64,000 nt of DNA, from positions 124,001-188,000 of the forward strand of contig NZ_JANQDU010000001.1 of NCBI RefSeq assembly GCF_024723735.1, written 5' to 3'. Both the position numbers and the translations under genes were made by a program. Shown here one piece after another: positions 38,882-47,181 of this stretch (positions within the stretch are counted from its first letter, which is position 1; every line of letters starts with the position of its first letter). The notes below the pieces were generated by a model. It made no database searches. It was not told where the DNA came from and saw only the letters and a list, made by a program, of their open reading frames with translations. This DNA is from Frigidibacter sp. ROC022. GTDB taxonomy: Bacteria; Pseudomonadota; Alphaproteobacteria; Rhodobacterales; Rhodobacteraceae.

Positions 38882-39163
38882 CTACCCGCCGTTCAGCTGG
38901 TCCCGCAATGCCTTGCCGGTCTTAAAGAACGGCACATGCTTCTCTTCGACCCGGACGCTTTCGCCGGTGCGCGGATTGCGGCCGATCCGGCCGTCGCGTT
39001 TCTTGACCGAGAATGCCCCGAAGCCCCGCAGTTCGACGCGGTCGCCCCGCGCCATGGCCTCGATGATCTGATCGAATATCGTGCTTACAATTCGTTCCAC
39101 ATCACGCTGAAACAGATGTGGATTGGCGTCGGCGATCTTCTGAACCAGTTCTGACCGGATCAT
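38882..39163 (-). CDS. ihfB: integration host factor beta subunit
   Basis: A 93-residue HU/IHF-family DNA-bending protein. The signature [10 protein letters not shown] and the proline-tipped beta arm region are present, together with the IHF-beta opening [17 protein letters not shown]. The start at 39163 agrees with family length; a slightly longer frame would add nine unrelated residues. It is the first gene of ihfB-lapA-trpF-GNAT. Confidence 0.95.
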   Translation of the reverse strand: MIRSELVQKIADANPHLFQRDVERIVSTIFDQIIEAMARGDRVELRGFGAFSVKKRDGRIGRNPRTGESVRVEEKHVPFFKTGKALRDQLNGG

Positions 39164-39220
39164 CCAGCGACTCCCCATCCCTCTTGTCACCCGATCATGG
39201 CAGCGCCGGGCCTCGAGGCG

Positions 39221-39249
39221 ACTATAGGCGCAAACATTGCGTTCATGAA
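39221..39249 (-). promoter_or_regulatory. candidate ihfB promoter
   Basis: On the minus strand TTCATG (39244-39249) and TATAGT (39221-39226) are 17 bp apart, which would put the transcript start about 50 bases before the ihfB ATG. The -10 is good and the -35 weak. Confidence 0.4.
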
Positions 39250-39440
39250 AGTTCTAACACGGCGATAATCACGACTTTTTTGTCGCTTTCGCAAGCGTCT
39301 AGGCGTTTCCGGCCCGGCCGGGACCCGGCTTTGCGCGGGAATCCGGGGTCGCTGCGCAGCAGCAATCGCGGCGGGTCCGGGCTGATTCGGAGCGTCTTTT
39401 TCGCCCCGGATCGGTGCCGGTCGCGACCCCGCCGGACAGG

Positions 39441-39474
39441 AAAAGGGCCCGCCGGTCCTGCGACCGGCGAGCCC
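39441..39474 (-). terminator. rpsA intrinsic terminator
   Basis: On the minus strand a 13-bp stem, GGGCTCGCCGGTC paired with GACCGGCGGGCCC (one G-U), has a GCAG loop and is followed by TTTTCC. It begins 24 bases after the rpsA stop codon. This is the clearest intrinsic terminator in the window. Confidence 0.85.
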
Positions 39475-39498
39475 CCGATGTTTCCGATCGCGCCGCGA

Positions 39499-41184
39499 TC
39501 AGTCCTTGTCGCCGCCCTTCAACGCCGCGCCAAGGATGTCGCCCAGCGAGGCGCCCGAATCGGACGAGCCATACTGTTCGACGGCTTCCTTCTCTTCGGC
39601 GATCTCGCGGGCCTTGATCGACAGGCCCAGCTTGCGGGCCTTGGAATCGACATTGGTGACCCGGACATCGACATGGTCGCCGACGCCGAACCGCTCCGGC
39701 CGCTGCTCGGAACGGTCGCGCGACAGGTCCGAGCGCCGGATGAAGGACTTCATGCCCTCGTATTCGACCTCGATGCCGCCGTCCTCGATCTTGGTCACCG
39801 TCACGGTGATCACCGATCCGCGCTTCACGTCGCCGATCGCATCGGCGAACTTGTCGCCGCCCAGGGCCTTGATCGACAGCGAGATGCGTTCCTTCTCGAC
39901 ATCGACCTCGGTGACCACGGCCTTGACCACGTCGTTCTTGTGGTAGTGCTGGATCGCATCCTCGCCGCGCTCGTCCCAGGACAGGTCGCTGAGGTGGACC
40001 ATGCCGTCGATGTCGCCGTTGAGGCCGATGAACAGACCGAATTCGGTGATGTTCTTGACCTCGCCCTCGACCTCGGTGCCCTCGGGATGCGTTTCCGCGA
40101 AGACTTCCCAGGGGTTGCGCATGGTCTGCTTCAGGCCCAGCGACACCCGCCGCTTGGCGCCGTCGATCTCCAGCACCATGACTTCGACTTCCTGCGAGGT
40201 CGAGACGATCTTGCCGGGATGGACGTTCTTCTTGGTCCAGGACATTTCCGAAACGTGGACCAGGCCTTCGACGCCCGGCTCCAGTTCCACGAAGGCACCG
40301 TAGTCGGTGATGTTCGTGACCCGGCCGGTATGCACCGACTCGATCGGATAGTTCTTCTCGACCGAATCCCAGGGATCGTCCTGCAGCTGCTTCATGCCGA
40401 GGCTGATGCGATGGGTTTCCTTGTTGATCTTGATGACCTGAACCTTGATGGTCTCGCCGATCGACAGGATTTCCGACGGGTGGTTGACCCGGCGCCAGGC
40501 CATGTCGGTGACGTGCAGCAGGCCGTCGACACCGCCGAGATCGACGAAGGCGCCGTATTCGGTGATGTTCTTGACCACGCCGTCCACCGCCTGACCCTCG
40601 GCCAGGTTGCTGATGACCTCGGCGCGCTGTTCGGCGCGGCTCTCTTCCAGGATGGCGCGGCGCGAGACCACGATGTTGCCGCGGCGACGGTCCATCTTGA
40701 GGATCTGGAACGGCTGCTTCAGACCCATCAGCGGGCCGGCATCGCGCACCGGGCGCACATCGACCTGCGACCCGGGCAGGAAGGCCACGGCGCCGCCGAG
40801 ATCGACGGTGAAGCCGCCCTTGACCCGGCCGAAGATCGCGCCTTCGACCCGCTCTTCCTTCTCGTAGGCTTTCTCCAGCCGATCCCAGGCTTCTTCCCGG
40901 CGCGCCATCTCGCGGCTGATGACGGCTTCGCCACGCGCGTTCTCGACGTTGCGCAGGAAGACCTCGACCTCGTCGCCGACCGAGATGTCGGGCTGTTCAC
41001 CGGGGTTTGCGAATTCCTTGAGCTCGACGCGGCCTTCCATCTTGTAGCCGACGTCGATGATGGCCTGGCCCGCCTCGATGGCGATGACCTTGCCCTTGAC
41101 GACGCTGCCTTCTTGCGGCGTGTCGATTTCGAAGCTTTCGTTCAGGAGGGCTTCGAACTCCTCCATGGTTGCTTTAGCGCACAT
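39499..41184 (-). CDS. rpsA: 30S ribosomal protein S1
   Basis: A 561-residue protein with six S1 (OB-fold) repeats, the length usual for alphaproteobacterial S1. Typical repeat signatures such as GAFVDLGGVDGLLHVTDMAW and GAFVELEPGVEGLVHVSEMSW occur from residue 200 on, and the last repeat has the divergent KRGSVITVTVTKIEDGGIEV. It binds mRNA leaders on the small subunit and is needed for initiation on structured or weak ribosome sites. I start at the ATG at 41184 (MCAKATMEEFE), with AAGGAA upstream. A consensus-like promoter lies about 180 bp ahead and a terminator follows the gene, so it is monocistronic. Confidence 0.96.
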   Translation of the reverse strand: MCAKATMEEFEALLNESFEIDTPQEGSVVKGKVIAIEAGQAIIDVGYKMEGRVELKEFANPGEQPDISVGDEVEVFLRNVENARGEAVISREMARREEAWDRLEKAYEKEERVEGAIFGRVKGGFTVDLGGAVAFLPGSQVDVRPVRDAGPLMGLKQPFQILKMDRRRGNIVVSRRAILEESRAEQRAEVISNLAEGQAVDGVVKNITEYGAFVDLGGVDGLLHVTDMAWRRVNHPSEILSIGETIKVQVIKINKETHRISLGMKQLQDDPWDSVEKNYPIESVHTGRVTNITDYGAFVELEPGVEGLVHVSEMSWTKKNVHPGKIVSTSQEVEVMVLEIDGAKRRVSLGLKQTMRNPWEVFAETHPEGTEVEGEVKNITEFGLFIGLNGDIDGMVHLSDLSWDERGEDAIQHYHKNDVVKAVVTEVDVEKERISLSIKALGGDKFADAIGDVKRGSVITVTVTKIEDGGIEVEYEGMKSFIRRSDLSRDRSEQRPERFGVGDHVDVRVTNVDSKARKLGLSIKAREIAEEKEAVEQYGSSDSGASLGDILGAALKGGDKD

Positions 41185-41360
41185 GCGTAGGTTGGTTCCT
41201 TTTGATGCGTTTACTGGCCATGCGGTTGGCTCCGCCGGTCTTTGGGTTTGGTCCCTTGCCGCGCCGCCGTCGGGTCTGCCCAAAGCAATAAGGGCCGGAC
41301 GCTGCCGACCCTGCCTGAGTTCTCCGACGACGGGCTCTCGCGGCCCGTTCGACAGGGCGC

Positions 41361-41389
41361 TCTATAAGGCGGAACGCGCTGGCTGGCAA
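41361..41389 (-). promoter_or_regulatory. rpsA promoter
   Basis: On the minus strand TTGCCA (41384-41389) and TATAGA (41361-41366) are separated by exactly 17 bp, predicting a transcript start near 41354 and a leader of about 170 bases before rpsA. The long leader could carry autogenous control by S1, which is an inference. Confidence 0.6.
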
Positions 41390-41470
41390 GGCGATTGCGC
41401 CGACCGGCGGGCCGGGTGCTTGATCGCCGGGCCGGGGAGGGGCAGGCTGCGGCTGCGGAGGAGGGCCGCC

Positions 41471-41881
41471 ATGACGCTGTTCGAAACCATCGCCCGGGGC
41501 CCGGTCTGGGTCATGGTCTGGCTGAACTGGATGCTGGTCGGTGTCGTCCTGCTGCCCGCCCTGCTGCTGATCTGGCGCCCCAGCCGGCGCGCCGGCCTGC
41601 TGACCCTGCTCGGTGCCGTGGCCGGTGGCGCCGCCGTCACGCTGATGTATCAGCGGATGGGCTATGTGCGGCTGCTGGGCCTGCCGCATCTGGTCTTCTG
41701 GACGCCGCTCGCGGCCTATCTCTTCGCCCGGCTCCGCAGGCCGGGGCTGCCGAAACTGCCGCGCCGGATCATGGCGGTGACGCTGGCGACGATCCTGATC
41801 TCGCTGGCCTTCGACTATGCCGATGTGCTGCGCTACCTGCTGGGAGAGCGCGGCCCGATGGTCCCGACGGCGCCCGGCTGA
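41471..41881 (+). CDS. small four-helix membrane protein
   Basis: A 136-residue integral membrane protein of unknown function with four predicted helices (about residues 12-34, 40-58, 65-85 and 100-118). No motif suggests an activity. I start at the ATG at 41471 because it precedes the first helix. It runs opposite to its neighbours, between divergent rpsA and convergent SDR genes, so it interrupts the usual cmk-rpsA adjacency. I recall similar short proteins in Rhodobacteraceae but know no assigned role. Confidence 0.7.
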   Translation: MTLFETIARGPVWVMVWLNWMLVGVVLLPALLLIWRPSRRAGLLTLLGAVAGGAAVTLMYQRMGYVRLLGLPHLVFWTPLAAYLFARLRRPGLPKLPRRIMAVTLATILISLAFDYADVLRYLLGERGPMVPTAPG

Positions 41882-41890
41882 ACCGCCGCC

Positions 41891-42673
41891 TCAGATCATC
41901 AGCTGGCCGCCGTTCACCTGCAGTTCCTGGCCGATCACATAGGCCGAGAGGCCGGGCGAGGCGAGGAACAGATAGGCGCCGACGCAGTCCTCGGCGCTGC
42001 CCAGCCGCCCGGCGGGGACCGAGGCCGCGACATCGGCCAGCTGTCCGGGCAGCGCGAACCGATCCTGGAACGGGGTCTCGATCACGCCGGGCGCCACCGC
42101 GTTGACCCGGATGCCGAAGGGCGCCAGCTCCTTGGCCATGCCGCGGGTGACATTGGCGACAAAGGCCTTGGACGAGCCGTAGAGTCCGGCCCCGCCGCTG
42201 GCGCCGTTGCGCCCCGCGATCGAGGTGGTGTTGATGATGAAGCCTGAATTGCCGCCCGCCGCGGCCGCCTTCAGATGCGGGATCGCGGCGCGGCTGGCCA
42301 CCACGACCGAGCGCGCGTTCAGATCCATGACCGCCGCGTAATCCTCGATGCCGGCCTCGGCGTAATCCACCCGCCGCACCATCGAGCCGGCATTGTTGAT
42401 CAGCCCGTCCAGCCGGCCCAGCCCCGTCGCCGCCTCCTCGACCGCCGCCGCCAGCGCCTCGGGGTCCGCCGCGTCGGCGCGGATCAGCCGCACCGTGCCG
42501 CCCGCCGCCTCGATCCCGGCCGCGACCGCCTCGGCCGCCGCCCCGGAGCTGTTGTAATGCAGCCCGACCTTCGCCCCCTGCGCCGCGAAGCCGCGCGCCA
42601 GTGCCGCGCCGATCCCCGTCGATGCGCCGGTGATCAGCACCGCCCGACCCTCCAGATCCGGAATCCTCAGCAT
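41891..42673 (-). CDS. SDR family oxidoreductase
   Basis: A 260-residue classical short-chain dehydrogenase. The cofactor motif TGASTGIG is at residues 15-22, NNAG near 92, the catalytic Ser in TTSIAG and Tyr-x3-Lys in YGSSKAF, and the PG motif VAPGVIETPF. It is FabG-like but outside a fatty-acid locus, so the substrate is unknown. It lies between cmk and rpsA; the 22-bp gap to the cmk stop is occupied by an intergenic repeat. Confidence 0.88.
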   Translation of the reverse strand: MLRIPDLEGRAVLITGASTGIGAALARGFAAQGAKVGLHYNSSGAAAEAVAAGIEAAGGTVRLIRADAADPEALAAAVEEAATGLGRLDGLINNAGSMVRRVDYAEAGIEDYAAVMDLNARSVVVASRAAIPHLKAAAAGGNSGFIINTTSIAGRNGASGGAGLYGSSKAFVANVTRGMAKELAPFGIRVNAVAPGVIETPFQDRFALPGQLADVAASVPAGRLGSAEDCVGAYLFLASPGLSAYVIGQELQVNGGQLMI

Positions 42674-42690
42674 CCTGTTCCTCCGCTTTA

Positions 42691-42728
42691 CCTGTCAAAT
42701 ATCCTGGGGGTCCGGGGGCAAGGCCCCC
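42691..42728 (-). repeat. hairpin/GGATATTT element, copy B, overlapping the cmk end
   Basis: On the minus strand GGGGGC-CTT-GCCCCC (42714-42728), then GGACCCCCA, GGATATTTG and a tail resembling ACAGGTAAAG. It includes the last codons and the stop of cmk, so the repeat supplies the C terminus of cytidylate kinase. Confidence 0.75.
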
Positions 42729-43318
42729 GGGGCCGAAGGCAGGGCCCGGAGCACCGCTTCCGAGGCCCGCGCAACCGCCTCGTCGATCGTCATTTCCGAA
42801 GTGTCCAGCACAAGCGCCCCTTCCGCCGCCCGCAACGGCGACACCGCCCGCTCGCTGTCGCGCCGGTCGCGGGCCTCGACATCGGCCAGCACCTCGGCCA
42901 GGTCGCCGCCCAGCTCGCGCCAGCGCCGTTCGGCCCGGACCTGCGGCGAGGCGGTGACGAAGAGCTTCACCTCGGCCTCGGGGCAGATCACCGTGCCGAT
43001 GTCGCGCCCGTCCAGCACCGCGCCGCCGTCCTGCCGCGCGAAGCGGCGCTGGAACTCGGTGAGCGCGGCCCGCACCTCGGGGATCGCCGCCACCTTGCTG
43101 GCCGCCTGGCCGGCCGCATTGCTGCGCAGCCCGGGCCGTTCCAGATCGGCCTCGCTCAGCCCCCGCGCCGCCGCCACCGGATCGCCGCCCTTGGCGGCCA
43201 CCGCGCGATAGAGTAGCCCGGTATCCAGGTGCCGCAGCCCGAAGCGCACCGCCAGCGCCCGTGCCACCGTGCCCTTGCCGGCCGCCGCCGGCCCGTCGAT
43301 TGCCACCGTGAATGCCAT
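42695..43318 (-). CDS. cmk: cytidylate kinase
   Basis: A 207-residue nucleoside monophosphate kinase for CMP and dCMP. The P-loop is [10 protein letters not shown] at residues 7-16, followed by [11 protein letters not shown], the CMP-binding [13 protein letters not shown] and the lid [11 protein letters not shown]. Start at the ATG at 43318. The final residues ([12 protein letters not shown]) are encoded by an intergenic repeat and so are probably dispensable. It sits 177 bp after aroA. Confidence 0.95.
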   Translation of the reverse strand: MAFTVAIDGPAAAGKGTVARALAVRFGLRHLDTGLLYRAVAAKGGDPVAAARGLSEADLERPGLRSNAAGQAASKVAAIPEVRAALTEFQRRFARQDGGAVLDGRDIGTVICPEAEVKLFVTASPQVRAERRWRELGGDLAEVLADVEARDRRDSERAVSPLRAAEGALVLDTSEMTIDEAVARASEAVLRALPSAPGALPPDPQDI

Positions 43319-43465
43319 TGATCCGCGTCCCAGCCCTGTCGGGGGCTTGTCCCCGATCGTCCCGATGCTGTCAAACCGCGGCACCGGGCGCACTCCGGTA
43401 AGGTTTCGTTAACCATACTCGGGCCATTTTTCGAAAGTGCGGACTTTTCAATGGGTTGGACCCCC

Positions 43466-43479
43466 GTCCCCATGGGGAC
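43466..43479. repeat. 14-bp perfect palindrome between aroA and cmk
   Basis: GTCCCCATGGGGAC is a perfect palindrome 17 bp after the aroA stop. It could be a regulator site or, on the RNA, a short hairpin; no T run follows on the minus strand. Confidence 0.35.
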
Positions 43480-43495
43480 GCCCGGAAATCGCCGC

Positions 43496-44839
43496 TCAAT
43501 CCCGCGAAATTGCCGCGCCCAGCCCGGTCATCAGCGGCTCGAACACCGGGAAGGAGGTGGCGATCGGGCTGCCGTCATCCAGCGATACCGGCGCCCGCGT
43601 GGCCAGCCCCAGCACCAGGAAGCTCATCGCGATCCGGTGGTCCAGATGGGTGACGCAGCGCGCCCCGCCCGGCACCGCCCCGGCGCCCATGCCGTGCACC
43701 GTCATCGTGTCCTCGGTCTCGTCCACCGAGACGCCGCAGGCCCGCAACCCGACCGCCATCGCGTCGATCCGGTCGCTCTCCTTGACCCGCAGTTCCCTGA
43801 CCCCGCGCATCACGGTGCTGCCCTCGGCAAAGCTCGCCACCACCGACAGCACCGGGAATTCGTCGATCATCGACGCCGCGCGCTCCGGCGGCACCTCGAC
43901 GCCTTTCAGCTCCGAGTACCGCACCCGCAGATCCGCCACCGGCTCGCCGCCCTCCTCGCGCGGGTTTTCGAAGGCGATGTCGGCGCCCATTTCCAGCAGC
44001 GTGACGTAAAGCCCGTCGCGCGTCGCGTTGCGGCTGACCCCCGGCACGGTGATCTCGGAACCTTCGACGATCAGCGCGGCGCAGACCGGGAACGCCGCCG
44101 AAGAGGGATCGCGCGGCACCGCCACCTTCTGCGGTCGCAACTCGGGCTGTCCGGTCAGGGTGATCAGGTTGCCCTCGTCCGTCTTCTCCACCGTGACCTC
44201 GGCGCCGAAACCGCGCAGCATCCGCTCGGTATGGTCGCGGGTCGGGTCGGGTTCGATCACCCGGGTCTGGCCCGGCGCGTTCAGCCCCGCCAGCAGCACG
44301 GCCGATTTCACCTGCGCCGAAGGCACCGTCATACGGAAGGTCACCGGCACCGGATCGGCGGCGCCGATCAGGGTCAGCGGCAGCCGTCCCTTCGAGCGGC
44401 CATGCGCCCGGGCGCCGAACAGCGCCAGCGGATCGGTGATCCGGCCCATCGGGCGTTTGCGCAGGCTGGCGTCACCGGTGAAGGTCGCGGCGATCGGCGT
44501 CGTCGCCATCGCCCCCATCACCAGCCGCACCCCGGTGCCGGAATTGCCGAAGTCGATCACGTCCTCGGGTTCCGAGAATCCGCCGACCCCGACGCCATGC
44601 ACGCTCCAGTCGCCCGGTCCCAGCCTGGTGACCTCGGCCCCGAAGGCACGCATGGCCTTGGCAGTGTCGAGAACGTCCTCGCCTTCCAGTAGCCCGGTGA
44701 TCCGCGTCTCGCCGACGGTCAGGGCGCCGAAGATCAGCGAGCGGTGGCTGATCGACTTGTCGCCGGGCACCGCCGCCTCTCCGGTCAGCGGGCCGGAGGC
44801 GCGGGCGGTCATCGGGATCGGCTGGCCGTGGGCGGACAT
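43496..44839 (-). CDS. aroA: 3-phosphoshikimate 1-carboxyvinyltransferase (class II)
   Basis: A 447-residue EPSP synthase of the shikimate pathway. It is of the class II sequence type: [10 protein letters not shown] near residue 25, [12 protein letters not shown], and the long similarity to agrobacterial-type enzymes ([28 protein letters not shown]). At the position where the well-known glyphosate-insensitive class II enzyme has Ala100, this one has Gly ([11 protein letters not shown]), so the native residue resembles sensitive enzymes. It is leftward, ahead of cmk, and divergent from pth. Confidence 0.96.
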   Translation of the reverse strand: MSAHGQPIPMTARASGPLTGEAAVPGDKSISHRSLIFGALTVGETRITGLLEGEDVLDTAKAMRAFGAEVTRLGPGDWSVHGVGVGGFSEPEDVIDFGNSGTGVRLVMGAMATTPIAATFTGDASLRKRPMGRITDPLALFGARAHGRSKGRLPLTLIGAADPVPVTFRMTVPSAQVKSAVLLAGLNAPGQTRVIEPDPTRDHTERMLRGFGAEVTVEKTDEGNLITLTGQPELRPQKVAVPRDPSSAAFPVCAALIVEGSEITVPGVSRNATRDGLYVTLLEMGADIAFENPREEGGEPVADLRVRYSELKGVEVPPERAASMIDEFPVLSVVASFAEGSTVMRGVRELRVKESDRIDAMAVGLRACGVSVDETEDTMTVHGMGAGAVPGGARCVTHLDHRIAMSFLVLGLATRAPVSLDDGSPIATSFPVFEPLMTGLGAAISRD

Positions 44840-45000
44840 CTGGACATCTCCGTTCGGGGTGCGGTCTGGGTTCTAGCGGCGGGCCGGGGCGGGGTCCATG
44901 GGCAATGGTACCGTCCCCTGATCCGCCACGACCGGACCCCGGGGCCGGATTGCGCCCGCCGGTCAGGCATCCTACCTTGGCCTCCAACAGGAGGACTGCG

Positions 45001-45726
45001 ATGCGGCTGTTTGTCGGCCTTGGAAACCCCGGCGGGCAATATGCCCGCAACCGGCACAATGTCGGCTTCATGGCGGTTGACCGGATCGCCGAGGATCACG
45101 GGTTCGCGCCCTGGCGGAGCCGCTTTCAGGGGCTGCTTGCCGAGGGGATGCTGGGCGATTCCAAGGTGGTGCTGCTCAAGCCGCAGACCTTCATGAATCT
45201 CTCGGGCCAGTCGGTCGGCGAGGCGATGCGGTTCTGGAAGCTGGCCCCGAACGAGGTGACGGTCTTTCACGACGAGCTTGACCTGTCCCCTGGCAAGGTG
45301 CGGGTCAAGACCGGCGGTGGCCATGCCGGGCACAACGGGCTGCGCTCGATCCATGCCCATATCGGAGACGCCTATCACCGGGTCCGGATCGGCATCGGCC
45401 ATCCCGGCCACAAGGATCGGGTCGCGGGCTATGTGCTGTCGGATTTCGCCAAGGCCGAGGCCGAGGGGCTGGACGACCTGCTGCGCGGCATCTCGGACGG
45501 CGCAAAGGCGCTGGCCCTGGGCGAGACCGGCAAGTTCCTGAACGCGGTCAGCCTGCGGACCGCGCCGCCGCGTTCGGGGACCGGAACCGGCGGCGGCAAG
45601 GGCAAGCCGGGCGCGGCGGCGAAACCGGCCGCAAAGCCGGAGCCGAAACCCGAACCGGAGCAGAAATCCGAACCGGAGCCCGACACCCGCTCGGCCCTGC
45701 AAAAGCTGGCGGACCGGTTCCGATGA
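45001..45726 (+). CDS. pth: peptidyl-tRNA hydrolase with long acidic/basic tail
   Basis: A 241-residue enzyme that recycles peptidyl-tRNA. Catalytic His19 is in RNRHNVG, Asn9 in GLGNPG, and Asp/Asn residues in VFHDELDLSPG and GGHAGHNGLRS. The core ends near residue 190; a further 50 residues form a Gly-then-Pro/Glu/Lys tail (KPEPKPEPEQKSEPEPD) closed by a short helix SALQKLADRF. Such tails are known in relatives but are absent from the E. coli enzyme. AGGAGG precedes the start. It is coupled to the next gene by an ATGA overlap. Confidence 0.95.
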   Translation: MRLFVGLGNPGGQYARNRHNVGFMAVDRIAEDHGFAPWRSRFQGLLAEGMLGDSKVVLLKPQTFMNLSGQSVGEAMRFWKLAPNEVTVFHDELDLSPGKVRVKTGGGHAGHNGLRSIHAHIGDAYHRVRIGIGHPGHKDRVAGYVLSDFAKAEAEGLDDLLRGISDGAKALALGETGKFLNAVSLRTAPPRSGTGTGGGKGKPGAAAKPAAKPEPKPEPEQKSEPEPDTRSALQKLADRFR

Positions 45727-46766
45727 GCCTGGCCGCGGCGCTGGAAGGTCAGGCCCGGGCCTGCGACGAGCTCGGCTCCCCCTTCACGGCGCGGCTCTGC
45801 CGGTCATTGGCGCGGGTGATCCGGCCCGGAACGGCGCTGACCGACCGGCTGCTGGGCTGGGCGGGCGATCTGGGCGGCAGTGGCGATTCGGTACCGTTGC
45901 GGCTGACCGGGGCGCTGCATGCGCTGGTCCTTCAGGGAAGCGATGCCGGGCTGACGGCGGTCTATCCGCCGCGCGAGGCCGGAGATGCGGCGCTGGACCG
46001 GGCGGTGGCCGGGGCGCTGGCACGCCATGCCGGGTTCATCGACCGCTTCATCGACTCGCCGCCACAGACCAACGAGGTCGGCCGCTCGGCGGTGCTGATC
46101 GCGGCCGGGCATTTCCTGGCGGCGCGGTTCGGCCTGCCGATGGCGCTGTCGGAACTCGGGGCCAGCGCCGGGCTGAACCTGAACTGGGACCGCTACGCGC
46201 TGCGGCTGGGCGATGCCCGCCTTGGTCCGCGCGATGCGGCGCTGGAACTGACGCCCGAGCGCCGCGGCGGCCTGCCGCCCGAAGCCGCGCCCGAGGTGAT
46301 CGAACGGCGCGGGGTGGATCTCAACCCGATCGACCTGGGTGACCCGGCGCAGCGGCTGCGGCTGCAGGCCTATGTCTGGCCCGATCAGCCGGCACGGCTG
46401 GACCGGCTGCGCCGGGCGCTGGCACTGCCGCCGGCGCCGCTGGATCGGGGCGACGCCGCCGCCTGGCTGGAGGCGCGGCTGGCCGGAACCGGTCCGGGCC
46501 GGCTGCACCTGGTCTATCACACCATCGCCTGGCAGTATTTCCCGGCCGAGACCCGGGCCGCCTGTTCGGCGGCGCTGGAGGCGGCGGGGGCGCGGGCGAC
46601 GGCGCAGGCGCCCCTGGCGCATCTGGCAATGGAGGCCGACCAGGACGGTCCCGGCGCCGGGCTGACGCTGCGGTTCTGGGCCGGGCAGGGGCCGATCACG
46701 ATCCCGCTGGGTCGGGCCGATTTCCACGGCCGCTGGCTGGACTGGCAGCCGCAGACCGGGGCATGA
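45723..46766 (+). CDS. DUF2332 family protein
   Basis: A 347-residue soluble protein of the DUF2332 family (PF10094), whose function is unknown. The motifs LCRSLARV near the N terminus, TNEVGRSAVLI near residue 115, the glycine-rich ELGASAGLNLNWDRY near 140 and VYHTIAWQYFP near 260 match the family; the ASAGLN stretch resembles a SAM-methyltransferase loop, so a methyltransferase-like fold is possible. Coupled to pth and followed eight bp later by the DUF2237 gene. Confidence 0.82.
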   Translation: MSLAAALEGQARACDELGSPFTARLCRSLARVIRPGTALTDRLLGWAGDLGGSGDSVPLRLTGALHALVLQGSDAGLTAVYPPREAGDAALDRAVAGALARHAGFIDRFIDSPPQTNEVGRSAVLIAAGHFLAARFGLPMALSELGASAGLNLNWDRYALRLGDARLGPRDAALELTPERRGGLPPEAAPEVIERRGVDLNPIDLGDPAQRLRLQAYVWPDQPARLDRLRRALALPPAPLDRGDAAAWLEARLAGTGPGRLHLVYHTIAWQYFPAETRAACSAALEAAGARATAQAPLAHLAMEADQDGPGAGLTLRFWAGQGPITIPLGRADFHGRWLDWQPQTGA

Positions 46767-46773
46767 TGGCGCC

Positions 46774-47181
46774 ATGAGTCATGACATGGACCCCAGCCTG
46801 AACGTGCTTGGCGAACCGCTCGAACCCTGTTCGGGCAAGCCCCTGACCGGCTATTTTCGCGATGCCCATTGCAACACCTGTGCCGAGGATGCCGGCAGCC
46901 ACACCGTCTGCGCGGTGATGACGGCCGAATTCCTGGCCTATTCCAAATATGTCGGCAACGATCTGACCACGCCGCGCCCCGAACTGGGCTTTCCGGGGCT
47001 GAAGCCCGGCGACCGCTGGTGCCTCTGCGCCGGCCGGTTCCTGCAGGCCCATGACGAAGGCTGCGCCCCGGCGGTCTGTCTGGAAGCCACCCATGCCCGC
47101 GCCACCGAGATCGTGCCCTTCGAGGTGCTCGAGGCCAATTCGGCCCCGGTTCAGGGCAGCGGCTCGGCGCGGCCCCGGTAA
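46774..47181 (+). CDS. DUF2237 family cysteine-rich protein
   Basis: A 135-residue protein of the DUF2237 family (PF09996). Cysteines are grouped as PCSGKPLTGYFRDAHCNTC, TVCAVMT, DRWCLCAGRF and GCAPAVCLEATH, so disulphides or metal are possible, though no signal peptide is seen. Last of the pth-DUF2332-DUF2237 run. The final 31 bases overlap the 3' end of the convergent sulfatase-like gene. Confidence 0.85.
   Translation: MSHDMDPSLNVLGEPLEPCSGKPLTGYFRDAHCNTCAEDAGSHTVCAVMTAEFLAYSKYVGNDLTTPRPELGFPGLKPGDRWCLCAGRFLQAHDEGCAPAVCLEATHARATEIVPFEVLEANSAPVQGSGSARPR

Larger units (their letters stand above)
39164..39498. other. 335-bp region between rpsA and ihfB
   Basis: No gene is seen. From right to left on the minus strand it contains the rpsA terminator, a stretch with small hairpins (for instance CGCTTGCGAAAGCG and CGAC-T6-GTCG), and a candidate ihfB promoter about 50 bp ahead of the start. 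Confidence 0.6.

Noticed and set aside
39118-41190. A 690-codon rightward open frame opposite rpsA
   Set aside because: Mirror of the S1 repeats; its repetitive look comes from the repeats of rpsA.
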